Below, one piece after another: positions 23,001 to 35,357 of a stretch of DNA of 64,000 nt; position 1 is the stretch's first letter; each line of letters opens with the position of its first letter. A program made the translations under genes and the position numbers. The DNA comes from Dactylonectria macrodidyma (Eukaryota; Ascomycota; Sordariomycetes; Hypocreales; Nectriaceae): positions 2,294,001 to 2,358,000 of the forward strand of contig JAGMUV010000007.1 of the NCBI GenBank assembly GCA_020744425.1, written 5' to 3'. The notes beneath the pieces were generated by a model, which was given only the letters and a program-made list of their open reading frames with translations, ran no database searches and was not told the origin of the DNA.

Positions 23001-24542
23001 ATCATGGGTGCTCAGGCGGAGATCCCATCAAGCATCTGGAACGTGCTTCACTTACCTGCGCAGAAGTCTCGTGGGTAAGTGTTGTTGCATCTCGCAACAC
23101 CTCTATGAATATCGAGAAACAGAGGAGCAAGAATGCATCTCGGCCCCGTCTATCCGGTATGCATCATGCCCCCCCCCCTGTGCTTACTGTGCCACCATGC
23201 GTTGAGCTCGTGAAAGGTACAGGGTGGAAGGGTGGTTGCAACGCTCTTGGCCACTCAGAAGTTGCTTGGGACTCAGTCCCTCATTCCGATTTGGTGCGAA
23301 ATTGAGCGTTGTTTCCTCTCCCCTCTCTTGCAGCCGTGCCGTTTTCGACATGCTTGCGATTGTGGGCGGTTGGTCGGTTGAAGTCGGAAAGAGGACCTCC
23401 AGATTGCGCACCTCAACCAGCATCTCACTCGGCATCATCTTCCCTTGGCGGAGATAGTTCAGTCTGAGGTCTTCTATGCGTGGTTGCGCTTTGTCATTTG
23501 CTGTTTGTCAGCACGCCGCTGACACTCCTGACAAATTGACAGGCGGGTTTGCAGGGAACAGACAATAGACAGCGGATAATCTGCAGCACTAGTGTCAATG
23601 CTCGTCGCAGGGCGAATTGCATTGAGTCTCTGGGGTCATTGATATGTCTTTTCTCACGATGCCTAGGTACCGGTGCGAGCCGAAATGATGGCCGTGGTTT
23701 CTTCGTTCGTAGTCTTCTCACTAACTGAAGACGAATCCGAAGCTCAGTGAAGCAGTCAGCTCTCTCTTTATCAGTCCTCTCGGAGTTCTTTCGGAGTAAG
23801 CGCGGACAGGTTGCTGTCTAATAGGTAGTTTTCCTGCTCCTAGTCACGCTGCTTCCGCAGTTGAAGAGTTGACAGGCGGACACTTGGATGGGCGCCCTTT
23901 TGCGGGAGCTCAGGATAGCGTCTGCAACAAAGATATGCTGCTTATCTGGGGACTCAATAGTTTAGAAGCACAGTGGACACAAAGTTGCGCGTGCTTCTCC
24001 ACCTGCGGAGCCATCTCGGCTTATAGCGTTGGTGGTTCCGGGAGGGTTCCGGTGCAAGACGCCCAAGTCATGTCGCTATTGCAGCTGACCGAAGATGGTT
24101 TTTCTCTCGTTCTTTCGTTCTTTCGTTTGGCCCTTGAGAGTCTCATGTCGCTCGAGGGTCCAAGATGCTGCGTCTTTCGTATACGAGGCCTTAGCTCTCA
24201 ACCCCCACAGAGGAACATGCTCAACACATGTATTTATCATTCATTGCCATTAACCATGCCATCTCAAAGGCTTCTTCTCCCCCCACGAGCACCCAGCCCC
24301 CCTTAGGAGCTAGCGCGGGCGGCTGTGACCCTCGGCCTGGGCCTCGAAAGGTCTCGTCGTCAGGGCTACCCCATCAGGCATGAGATGCCGATGATGCAAT
24401 GCCGGAGGGGGTTTACTGGTCGATTTCTAAGCAGGAAAAAAAAAACGCGCCCTGCCAAACCAACAACCCAAGGTACCGTACCGTAGGGAGGCGGCGACAG
24501 CTGAGTCGGTCGTCTTGGTACAGTGCAAGTAATTACAGGTAA

Positions 24543-24564
24543 TTTTTTTTTTTTTTTTTTTTTT
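24543..24564. repeat. Poly-T mononucleotide run (22 T)
   Basis: Twenty-two consecutive T residues about 1.05 kb upstream of the glutamate-cysteine ligase start. This is a simple repeat and could act as a nucleosome-excluding element. Confidence 0.9.
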
Positions 24565-25050
24565 AGTTGAGGGAGCAGAAGACCCAGGATCCACCATCAA
24601 AGGATGGATGATCTTTCGACCCTGCCTGTCTCTACTCTTCGTCGACCCACGCAACTCGCTCAGTCTCGGTCCTCTGAACGGCCTCGGGTTAATAAGCTTT
24701 TTGTGTCTGATCCCTATCCCCATCAAGCTCAGTATCGCGCTTCTTTGAACAAAGCCCAGATCTTGAGGCTCGATAGCGCAACAAAAGAAACCCGTCGGCC
24801 CGGCTCACGTGCCTTGCGCTGCGCTGCGACGTGCCTTCCTAATTAAACCCGCAGAATTGCGAGAGGCCGAGAGCGCAGACGGAAAGAGCGAACAACCACC
24901 GAACCTCGTCCGGGTCGTCGCCTACCTTACCTACTCCATCCATTACTTTCTCCGCAGCGAGGGAACGCGAGAGTTTTCACTGCCAGTTCCTCAAGGTTGC
25001 TCAACCAGACGGGACACAACTCGTAGCGCCATCTTGCGAAGCGAGGCACT

Positions 25051-25107
25051 TGTTTCTTGGATTCTTTTATTTCTTCCTTTCTCCTTCTTTGGTTCCTTCT
25101 TCTCTAT
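25051..25107 (+). promoter_or_regulatory. Pyrimidine-rich tract, probable transcription-start region of glutamate-cysteine ligase
   Basis: Nearly pure C/T with few purines, as is typical immediately before fungal transcription starts. It implies a leader of about 500 nt for the downstream gene. Inferred from composition only. Confidence 0.4.
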
Positions 25108-25257
25108 TGGCCCATCGCAGTCCGGGCGGGATAGCCGACGCCTGCGAAGGTACTCTACCTGTTCTAGGTACCTCCTCAGCGCGGCATTTCCCTTGCGGGC
25201 TCTCGCCTAATAATATCCCATCCCCTCAAAGGCGTCTTGCTCAAGTTCGAGCTTTGC

Positions 25258-25371
25258 ATGACATCTCGCACCCACGCTCTACCTGCCGACATTAGCCAAT
25301 TGTACCGGCCAAGGGCCTCGCTCATCCCGCGTTCCGTGGGATTGTCTTATTCGGGCACCGCATCATACTGA
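25258..25371 (+). promoter_or_regulatory. Upstream ORF (37 codons) in the glutamate-cysteine ligase leader
   Basis: ATG at 25258 opens a frame starting MTSRTHALPADISQLY and ending at TGA 25369-25371, 228 nt before the main ATG. If the leader starts near 25.1 kb and is not spliced here, ribosomes would meet this frame first. It could therefore repress or tune the main frame. Confidence 0.4.
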
Positions 25372-25599
25372 CCTGGAAGCTGTCTCTCCTCTCTTCTTCC
25401 CCTCTCTAAAAAGGTTCGCTTCAGGCCATAGTCCATCCAGTCTTCACTCATCGCCACATCTCATCCCAGTTGCGCAACTATCTCGTACTCAAGGCGCTAC
25501 CGACCTCTCCAAACTGTCTCGACTCTTAACTGTCGACGACTCCTAATACACATCACTCACCATCACCCCCTACTCACCACTCACCACTTACCTGCCACC

Positions 25600-28146
25600 A
25601 TGGGTCTCCTGTAAGTCGTCATGTCACATACGATATCCCCAAACCTTGACGTACGGCGCGCTAACCAGGTGGGATATCTAGAGCCTTGGGAACTGCCCTC
25701 GACTGGCCTGATGTTAAGAAGCGGGCGCCGCAGGTCAGGGAATGGGGTATCAAGGTAAACTCCAATCACCAGCTCATTGTTGCTGCTGCTACTGCTGCAA
25801 CGCAACGCAACCATGTCATGATCGTGCTGACGTTTATGTCATAAAAAGCAACTCCTAGAGATCTGGAACAAGGCCAAGGGCAAGGAGCGGGATGCCTTAT
25901 TGTGGGGAGATGAGGTCAGTCTTCCCTGGTAGCACGACATAGACACCCCCAACTAACCCACTAGCAGGTTGAGTACCTGGTCGTGACTTACTCCCAGGAT
26001 GACCCTAGGGTTCTTCTCTCTCTTAGACAGGCTGAGATTCTCGAGGCCCTGGCTGCAGACCAGGAGCTCAAAGAGCAGGGCGGATGCGTTCCTGAACTTC
26101 GTGATGGGGATCAAGGCGTTGCTGACAAGTATGGGACATTCTTTACCCCTCATGAAGCGATGCCCATTTGCTGATGCACCACCAGATCAAGCCCCATACC
26201 CGTATTCCACCCAGAGTTTGGCCGTTTTATGCTCGAGGCCACGCCAGGGAAACCATGGGGCATCGGCTTCAAGGAGCTACTCGACGTCGAGCCTGACATG
26301 AAGTTGCGGAGGAAGATAGCCAAGGCCCACATGCTGTCCACCGAGTTTCCTATTACGCTGACGACATTCCCACGCATCGGTGCACCCGGACAGTTCACCG
26401 ACCCATACTACCCACCTTCAGGCCCCCGGTTGCGCTCTCAGTTCGTCCCAGACGAGATTGCCAACCCTCACATCAGATTTCCGACGCTGGCGGCTAACAT
26501 CCGCTCTCGCCGTGGCCGCAAGGTTCAGGTTAACGTGCCAGTGTTCCACGACAAGAACACGCCCAACCCCTGGAAAGACCCGACTGTCAACTATGACATG
26601 CACAACTGGCCCGAGGACGACGATGTTCGAAACGGGGCGGCACCTGACAACTTCATCCACCAGGATGCCATGGCCTTTGGCATGGGGAGCTGCTGTCTGC
26701 AAATCACTTTCCAGGCCAAGAACATTATCGAAGGTCGACAGCTGTACGACCAGCTGAGCCCACTCGGCCCCATCATGTTGGCTCTGACAGCCGCCACTCC
26801 CATCTATAAGGGATTCCTCGCCGACACAGATGTGAGGTGGAATCAGATTAGCCGTGCTGTAGACTGCAGGAACCCACAGGAACTCGGCGAAAAGGTGCGT
26901 CTCACTTGTCCACTTGGAGCAGGAATTGCTGCTAACCTAGTCACAGCCACTGACGGAGGGCGTCCGGAGGATACCAAAGTCGCGTTACGCTTCTAACTCG
27001 ACATATATTTCGACTGACCCGCGACTGAGGAAGGAATATCTCGATCCCGACCTGGTTGTGGACCAAGACATTAAACAACAACTTCTCGACGGAGGCATGG
27101 ACGATCGCCTCGCAACCCACTTCGCGCATCTGTTCATCCGAGATCCAATCGTTGTCTTCGAGGAGGACCTCCAAGAATTGGACCTGAACAAGACGGACCA
27201 TTTTGAGAACATCCAGTCAACTAACTGGCAGCACATGCGCTTCAAGCCCCCGCCTGCGGACAACAGCATCGGCTGGCGGGTAGAGTTCCGGCCCATGGAG
27301 ATCCAAATCACCGACTTCGAAAACGCCGCCTTCTCCGTCTTTATGGTTCTGGTCACCCGCGCCATCCTGTCTTTTGACCTCAACTTCTACATACCCATCA
27401 AGAAGGTGGACGAAAACATGGAGCGAGCCCACGCCGTGGACGCCGTCCTCAAGGAGAAGTTTTACTTCCGCAGCAACCCCTTTCCCAGCCGCCCGTCCCG
27501 AGCCAACACGGTCGTAGGCGACGAGAGCCGTCCCGGATCGGCGTATCCCAGCCGGCCTGCAACCCCCTCGGGACCAGTCGAGGATGAATACGAAGAGATG
27601 ACGGTAAACGACATCATCAATGGCTCGGTGAACGGGGACTTCCCCGGCCTCATCCCGATTGTCGAGAGTTACCTGGACAGCGTCAACGTCGACGTCTCTA
27701 CCCGCTGCCAGCTCGCGACCTACCTCGACTTGATCGGCAAGCGCGCCAGCGGCGAGCTGGACACAACGGCCCGCTGGATTCGCAACTTTGTGGACACGCA
27801 CCCGCAGTACAAGCACGACAGCGTCGTGGACGAGGAGTTGAACCACGACCTCATCGGCGCCGTCATCGCCATCGGCGAGCGTGAGAGCGCCGGCCGGAAC
27901 TTTGCGGGGCTGAACATCCACGGGCTAGAACGGCTGCTTAACGGGTTCCGGGGCGGATGCGGCGGGAACGGGAACAGCAAGATCAACGGCAACGGGATCA
28001 ACGGGACCAATCGGGCGGAAACGACGGCCAACGGGGACGGGGACGGGAACGGGAACGGTGACACGGATAGCAACGGCATCGGCAAGGGGGCGCTCAAGCG
28101 GAAGAGCGACTGGATCGACACGACCGAAGCGGCACAGCAGGCGTGA
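25600..28146 (+). CDS. gsh1: Glutamate-cysteine ligase catalytic subunit
   Basis: Six exons: 25600-25610 (only 11 nt), 25682-25754, 25849-25914, 25968-26128, 26186-26894 and 26947-28146, giving 739 residues. The enzyme joins glutamate and cysteine with ATP, the rate-limiting step of glutathione synthesis in the cytosol. Hallmarks are MGLLALGT.LDW at the start, LLWGDEVEYLV (45-55), NVPVFHDKNTP, DAMAFGMGSCCLQITFQ (about 264-280), FIRDP, DHFENIQSTNWQ.MRFKPPP, GWRVEFRPMEIQ and VFPGLIP-like blocks. Two parts fall outside the conserved fold: a Ser/Pro/Arg insert at about 516-560 and an Asn/Gly-rich low-complexity tail at about 676-718 followed by LKRKSDWID. Intron 4 is 57 nt and keeps frame, so reading through it meets a TGA stop. 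Leader control by an upstream ORF is possible. Confidence 0.96.
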
Positions 28147-30554
28147 GGTCTAAGGGAGACATGATTCAATTTGCCATGATCAGCATACGGGGGTGGGCAT
28201 TTCGTACATACAGCGGCCTAGTTCCGGCCTCGGCTACGGCCAGCTGCAGCGCTTTGACATACGGAGAAGTAGGTAATGGGAAAGAGATGGAAGCAATGAA
28301 TAGATGGATAGACGACTGAATCAATGCATGCACAGTTGCATAGACTGACCTATGCCGCCGGCAGCAATCCGCCCCCCTCCCCCTGTAGAACCCTACTCTC
28401 TCTGCCAGAATCATGGAAGTACCTGCCACCGCTCAACTAGCTCTCAGGCCAGGCGGCCGATGCATTCGTAGATTGAGACATTCGGCCCAGCCCCCATCGT
28501 CGGATCTGTGTGCGCCGTCATCTAGTACTATAGTAGCCCCGAGCCCGTGGTCGACGCGGCGCTGTCCCAGGCCCTTGTATCTCAGCCCGCCTCCGTCTAA
28601 GCCATAGACGCTATGAGGAGTCATTAGATGCTGAAATCCCACGTGAGGCATGCCAGCTCTCGCCCCATCTGCCGCAACGAAGGGATATGTCTCTGAAGGT
28701 GCAATGACGTTGGGGGGGAGGGCGTTGAGACTGAGCTTTTCTCGTCCCCTACGTCTGAGACACAGTCATCTTAGACACACGAAAACGCGACTCGTCTCAG
28801 TAAACTATTCGTAGGTGAGGCCCAAGGGAGGAGAGTGGCGACGATACAACACCACCCTCCTTCGGGGAGGCGGACTCTCGCCCCGTGATGAGACAAGAAA
28901 CGGCGATACTCAGGGAGTCGTTTGGGGCACATTCTATGCCGAAGATGGTGAGCATCTTGTCATTTTTCCAAAGCAAAAAGATGTGCAGGGGTTTGATCCC
29001 ATTCCTCACTTGAGACTTCCTGACAATCCTAGACAGGGTAGCAAACATTGCCATGGACGATAGATGCCATCCACAATGCAATTAGGGCTTTGCGAGACAA
29101 GGGAAGACCAACCGTGGGGAACTAGAGGGGCCGACCGAGGACGCCAGCTCACCGGTGGGAACTTGGCACGACCGGTGAAGCAGACAAGAAGAGGCGTGAC
29201 GCGCAGATACAGACCGACAGCCAGTCGCCTTGTGTCTCCCGGCCCTCCACGCTTCTCCATGCTAGGTAGCATATCGGACATGTCATTTTGCGCCGCTCTT
29301 CATCGGGCTGGCTGCACCCCCCCGAGTGGGCTGCCAAGCGCGTCCGTATTTGCTTTTCCCTTCGCCGACGCTCTCATGGTGGGGGCATCCGATAGTGCAT
29401 GCAATCTGACGATGGGCCTGCTGAACTAGGCACCTGCGTACAGTAGCGTTCTCGAGGCAAGTTGGCGGATACCTGAGTGGACGACAAAGCAGACTATGGG
29501 ATGCATGTCTCTCTTGTCCCGCCGTGGATGGACGCACAACCTGCAGAGCATGTCACTTGCGTGCATGGCGTTGCATTGCAGGTTGCCCAAGGGCAAGAGC
29601 TGGACACGCCAGACCAGCGAACCAGATGGCATTACGCGAAGCAACCTGCGGGCTGCTACGTTGGTTGGATGGTTGAGTCTCTTGAGGCTGTCATTTCTCG
29701 TTTTCAGGAGCTGAAAAGTGAACACCAAAGATATGGAACGGCTCAACAAACCTGGCCATGAAGACATGTTGCCGCAGCCGAGCCAGGAAGGGATCTGCGG
29801 GCGATGAGCAAGGGAGGAGAGGGCGGACCGGGGCGGGCTAGTCGAGATGCAAGATGCGAAATGCGAGATTCGACATGCGAAATCCGACATTCGGCATGAG
29901 AGAATTTGAATGGGAGATGTGGGCAAGGACAGGGGAGGGAGGAAGATGGGGAGAGGGAGGGAGGTAGGGAGGGGAGTGGGTGAAGCCATCTGCCGCGATG
30001 CGTTCCGTTTCCTGCGTCACTCGATGAGACCACGGCTGGAAATTGACAAGACAGCGACCCTCAGGAAGGGTGTCAGGAAGGGTGTCAGGTTAACAGTCGT
30101 GTTGGTACATGGGGTCAAGAATCGGGTTAGGCTTCAGTCATGGTTGTCAAGTCACAGGGCGTTAGGCCCAACCTTTGAGCTTTGACACATCAGGGGGTGA
30201 ATTATCGGTATTGGGTGAATTTCCGTGGCCAGTTAGCCCAGGAAGAGGCTCGCCCGCCTAGTTGAAGACGATGAGACATTTGCTGTCTTAATCGAGGGTC
30301 TCATGCTCAGAGGGGAAGTGGCTGGTACGAACGATGAGGTTTCCCAAAATAGTTGCCAGAACCTCGCGAGTCACCCAGAGCAACAGCCGACATAAGTCTT
30401 TGGAGTCTGGCCGCAAACGGAGAGTTTCAAGCAAAGTTCGCTCTTGCATAGCAGAGACTCGCGGCGAGAGACAAGAAGTTAGCCAACGGGAAAACATAGC
30501 CATTGGAACGCGCCAGGATTGCCAAAGCTAGTGGGCATTTGTCTCAGTTGTTTG

Positions 30555-30572
30555 CCTACCTAGGCAGGTAGG
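30555..30572. repeat. Short perfect inverted repeat CCTACCT/AGGTAGG
   Basis: Seven-base arms (30555-30561 and 30566-30572) flank the 4-nt spacer AGGC. ACCTACCT/AGGTAGGT also occurs elsewhere in the deserts, for example near 11731, 30703, 33318 and 60432. Confidence 0.6.
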
Positions 30573-33204
30573 TAAGTTCCCGACTATGTCAGTCTCTCTG
30601 AAGTCAGGATACACCAGAGGAGTTCCCTTCGGTCTATGCGAGATCCGGAGAGGGTCCGTGTCTTTTCTTTCTGTCTGAGATGACGATAGGCTGTATGTGG
30701 TGTGTAGGTAGGTGTGTTGTCTTAGACATAGCGGCCAACGCACTGAGATCGTCGGGTGGAGAAGTCCGAGATGAAAGCGCCTCAAACGCCGTCCCCAAAC
30801 AGGCAAGCAATCCCATTGAGCCCAGAGTGACACACGGCGGATCGAGACAGGACTCCGCAGCAACCCATTCCGTGCCCATCTTTCCTCATTCATAGCCTCG
30901 AACCGAGCATAGCAATGCCATCGTTCACATGTTAGAAGTGGAGAAGGAGGTCTCCAACAGCGGTAAGGAGAAACAACCGGCCATCAACCGCGCACAGACG
31001 GATGCCTCGTGGCTCGCACGCATCCAGCCGCCACGTCCGATCCGGGAGCCGATCACTCGGGACTAGTCGGTCCAGACCGGGCCTTCCATAACTCCTGGCC
31101 ACCGGCAAGTGTTTGCGATCTTCATTCACACCCGTATTCACAGACATATGAGCACACGAGCACACAGACACACAGCCATACACGCACGGACAAACCGCAT
31201 GCAGCATGCGGTGTGCAAGTGCCGCCTGCACGACGAACAGTGAGCCCTCACAGAAGCGCGCCAAGACACGAGCAAGCCGCAGGTTGTTGGCATGGTTCGG
31301 CACGGCAAATAGGACCGGCCATCGCAGCACAAGCCTACTTGCCTAGGTCAGCAATAAGCATAGTTGAGGGATCAGGTGTTTTGTTGAGTACTGTACACTA
31401 CCCGCTGTTGTCCTAGCATCTAACCTGGCCTCCTTTTCGAGGGAACCTCCCGGCTTTCGAGGTTTATTTGTCCCATTATGCTGGCACATGCACTGGTGGC
31501 TTGCGCCCTGCCAAGTGCTCATCGGTCTGTCTTCGGAATGGTACCGCCAGAAGGGCTCAGGCCTCCAGGCTCCTCAATCCGCCATGGTTTCGCATGACAT
31601 GGTTCACTGTCTCCTCGGTCAGCCAATATATCGATAGTTGAAAGAGTTGAGGTATGAGGCGCCAAACCCACGAGGCGAACGCAAGCTTCCATCTCGGGGT
31701 CTTCAAACTTCTCCCGGAAGCAATGTTCCGCCAAGCCTCGACGCAAGGGGATTGCAGTGCATGCTGCAATGAAGCTATAAGTCAAGGTGCATCCCTGTTT
31801 CCGACCACGGGCACGGCTGTCACATTCCTGGTCACCCCCGTGTCGTTGTTTCTCCCCATGGCGACGCTATCTCGCTCCCTACATGATGACAACGCCTTCA
31901 TCGCCCTATCACGGATCCCGCCTGTTCGGGACGTGTGTATTTTACAGCGTAAGCCTCCGCACCCCAGGCGCCCAGGCGCAGTGGCTGCCGCAGTATGAAA
32001 TGGCCCAGCGGCTCGGCTTGAAAGCCGCGAGGCAGGTTTTCTCCAAATCTCATGCTCGAGACCTTCTCAGCCACGTGGTGGGCATAGCATGAGATGTAGA
32101 CCAGCGGGTTCTGTTTTACGTCTGGAATGAGGGAGAGAGTGATGTCTTGAGACAAACGGACGTTTATCCGTCAAGGGCATGTGATTCTTCTGCACATCGA
32201 CTGTCTTGTATAATAATACGCGCCGTGGTTGACGCCCATCGGGGGAGAGGCGTGAGGGAGGTTAGCTCAACCAAAGAACCACGCCAGTGACGGGGCCAGG
32301 GCGGCAGTGAACAAGGTGGAGGTGACAATGAAAGTAGGAATGCGGATAAGGGAAACCCGATATGTGATAAAAAGTAAGCCTCTAACTCAAACATGGGGGA
32401 TGGCTAGAAACCGCAACGTTCTTCTCAATGCTTCCCAGGTTTGTTTAGATGTCTCATCCTAGCAACTTGCTGCGAGGACTGACTTTTGGAACATGTTGAC
32501 AGCACCTCGGGGTGGTTTGATATCGACTGATTGCTTGTATATAGCATTGACGCAAGGGAAGCCAGTAGCAACAGCCCCCAAGCTGAGCTGAGCACTCTCC
32601 AAGCTGAGCGAGCAGCTCAATGTGGAACTGAGCCTTCCCCTCCTGTGAGTTTGCCTCCAGGGAGTCAGAGCGACCCGGGCAACAGCTATTCAACGCCAAT
32701 GCATTAGAGTCACGCATGATGGGGCCCCTCAATCCACTGCATGCAAGAAAACCACCCGATGGGTGGTTCAACCATAAGTCGACAAGGTTAAGAACGTGTC
32801 GACCAAGCACTTACAGACACGCGGCACCAGCGGCGGAACACCGCAGCCGCCTTCCCTGTGTCACGTCACGGTGATGCGAACTGGCGCTGCGCGGGCAAGG
32901 GCGATCTCGAAACAGGTGCAGATTCGCGTGCTTGCAGCGGCCGTCTCTGATGGAGTGGCACGCCTGGCCATGGGTCCATGGGTGCCATGGAGACACAGCG
33001 CATACGAGGACTCGTCCTCCGTCTGAGGTGGCAGTGGCTTGTGTCGACTGTTTTTGTGGATGGGTGGAAGGGAGAGAAGGACGACCGACTGGTGGGTGCC
33101 GTGCTTGGAGTTGTGTGCGTGCGTGTGTGCGTCTGTGTGTGTGTGTATGTGGGCAAGTTGTGTGCGAAGTTGTGCATACTTGTGTGTGAGTTAGTATGTT
33201 GTGT

Positions 33205-33210
<6 letters not shown>

Positions 33211-33243
<33 letters not shown>
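33211..33243. repeat. (GT)16 microsatellite
   Basis: Sixteen uninterrupted GT units, embedded in about 130 nt of degenerate GT-rich sequence starting near 33115. Confidence 0.9.
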
Positions 33244-33246
<3 letters not shown>

Positions 33247-34227
33247 ACCCATCATACACTTGGGCGAACGAGGATCGAGGTAGCCACCCTGGAGGTTCGC
33301 GCTTGCCCGTGGCAATCTACCTACCTCAAGCGTCCTATCGCCAACGAAATCAAGGTCACCTCGATGTGCGGGCAAGCACGATAGAGGAACACACGAGTTG
33401 TCCGCCATGGCAGGACGCATCTGGACGCCTTCTGGGTTTGGACGCTCATTAGACGCCACTTGTGAGTGCACCTACAGAGTGGGTGGTTCAGGCATCAAGA
33501 CAGGCTGCGAGGCTTTGCTGCCCATCTGCTGTGTCAACATCTCCCTCGTCGTCTATGACGAATCAACTCAAGCCTCGAATCTGACTCTCAATAACCACAA
33601 TGGCGATGATTATTACATCCATCCCAGACACCCTTTCGCTGCGCCCCGATGCAAAGGCGTTCCGGATGAGCTCCCCGCCGCCTAGCTAAAAAGCAAGAAC
33701 CGCGCGCTCCAAAATAAGAAAACTAAGGATAAAAATGACAAAGCCTCCATGCCTAATAGGTCGGTACCTCGATAGAGTACGGGGTACAAGCCAGCCCAAT
33801 GCTGATTTCATTGCCACCTCTACCCCCCCGTTATCACACTCCTCTAAGGCTCAATGCATCCAACCTGCAGCATTCTCACGCCACTGTCCTGTTCTAGACA
33901 CGGTAGCACAGCAGAAACGCAAAGTTGCAGCCATCGCCGCCATTGCAGCATAGCAGGCGTAGGCTGCAGCATAGGCTACAGCATAGCAGTGGAGCAGCGG
34001 ATACTGCACACGACAGAGGACGCCTAATTCACCACACACCCTCCTGCGCAACGCACGTTCCCGTGTCCGATGGGCTGAAGCATGCTACCCGTTCGTCAGA
34101 TCTCTCCCCAGTCCGCGGGCTCGTGCACCAGATGCTTGTACTTGTACTCCGCCGCTCAAAGCCTTGTTTGTGCTCTGACCTCTATCCAGTCAACTCTGTA
34201 CGAAGTATGCACTATCCTCGATCCTAG

Positions 34228-34335
34228 TCCCCTTCTCTCGCTCTCCCGATCAGCAGCTCCCTCCGCCTCTTCTACCTCTTCTCTCTTCTCTCTTTCTCCT
34301 TTTTTTTCTTCTTCTCGAGTCTCACCCCTTCCGTG
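34228..34335 (+). promoter_or_regulatory. Orphan pyrimidine-rich promoter-like tract
   Basis: About 100 nt of almost continuous C/T (CCTTCTCTCGCTCTCC, later CTCTTCTCTCTTTCTCC then T8) resembling the transcription-start regions in front of recognised genes here. No recognisable coding frame follows on this strand before the nsdD 3' end at 36297. It could start a non-coding transcript. Confidence 0.3.
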
Positions 34336-34425
34336 TCACCGGGAACCCACAGAAGAAAGCCAGAAGAAAGAAAGCAGGAGAGCAGGATGATGAATCAAAA
34401 AGCCAGGGTCGGCCGGTAATCAGAC

Positions 34426-34453
34426 GGCTTGCGGCTTGCAGCTTGCAGCTTGC
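34426..34453. repeat. Tandem 7-mer (GGCTTGC/AGCTTGC, 4 copies)
   Basis: Two copies of GGCTTGC are followed by two of AGCTTGC and a diverged fifth unit. A related degenerate TTGCTTGCTGC run occurs near 47920-47940. Confidence 0.75.
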
Positions 34454-35310
34454 AGCTCACAAGCAGCGACTCTTCCGACAACAAAAAGAAATCTCAGAAT
34501 CCCAGGATCCCCGCTCATGGCCTCGTCCGCACCCACACGGCCACCCGGGGGGCGTGGGGTTGCTGCTCCATTGGCAACGTTTTCCTTTTTCTCGGTGCGC
34601 CTCATCGGTTGCTCTCCGTTAGAGCCCCGCTCGCCAGCGCCTCCAATGTGACAAATATCGACAAGTCGTTTCTTGCTCCTCCTCACCGGTCAAAACTACC
34701 ACCCAGCAAGTCGAAAATCGCCTGATCCTGAGGGAACACCCAGGATGAGAGGCTAGACTACCTAAGTAAACTATGAGAAATAACGCAGCAGCATTCGGTA
34801 CCAGTTTCCGATGCCAGCTCCCGATGCTCGCGCCTAGCTTCGCTCCGACGTCGTAGATGAGCGGCTTCCTGGGCTGTAAGACCTAGGGTCAATCCTAGAC
34901 AACTATCTTTCATCGACTGAGTCAATGGCCTGATGTGGCGTTCGTTGCTCCACCCACTAATTCTCGCCAATCTACTCAATTATGAGTTCTGAGGTTTACC
35001 GTCCGCCGTCTACCGCCTGCTATCTGTCGCACAGGGAGGGGGCCTAAAGGCTTTCAAGGAAGGCTTCACAATGTTCCAACAAGCCATTTCGACTTGCTGT
35101 AGCCGCTGGAGAGTTGGCGTTGGACTCTCCAAGTCTCCATAATGTCTTTCGCATGTCTCCCTCATGCCTCTCACGTCTCCCTCACGTCCCCGTCCAATGT
35201 GCCTCCGCTCACCTTTCCCCTGATTCGCCTGTCTCTCCATCTTGCCAACCCACATAGTAGTTTTGCCTTGAAACAAGCAGATACCGACTGAGAAACACAT
35301 AACACAGAAA

Positions 35311-35357
35311 AAGAGAGTGAGAGTGAGAGAGGGACAGGGACAGGGACAGGGAGAGAA
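35311..35357. repeat. GA-rich and GGGACA tandem repeat
   Basis: GAGAGTGAGAGTGAGAGAGG is followed by three copies of GGGACA. Purine-rich low-complexity DNA. Confidence 0.7.

Larger units (their letters stand above)
20010..25599. other. Long gene-free divergent region between igo1 and glutamate-cysteine ligase
   Basis: 5.6 kb with no recognised gene. It holds a T22 run at 24543-24564, a pyrimidine-rich tract at 25051-25107 and an upstream ORF in the glutamate-cysteine ligase leader. Other open frames here are short and featureless. Confidence 0.6.
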
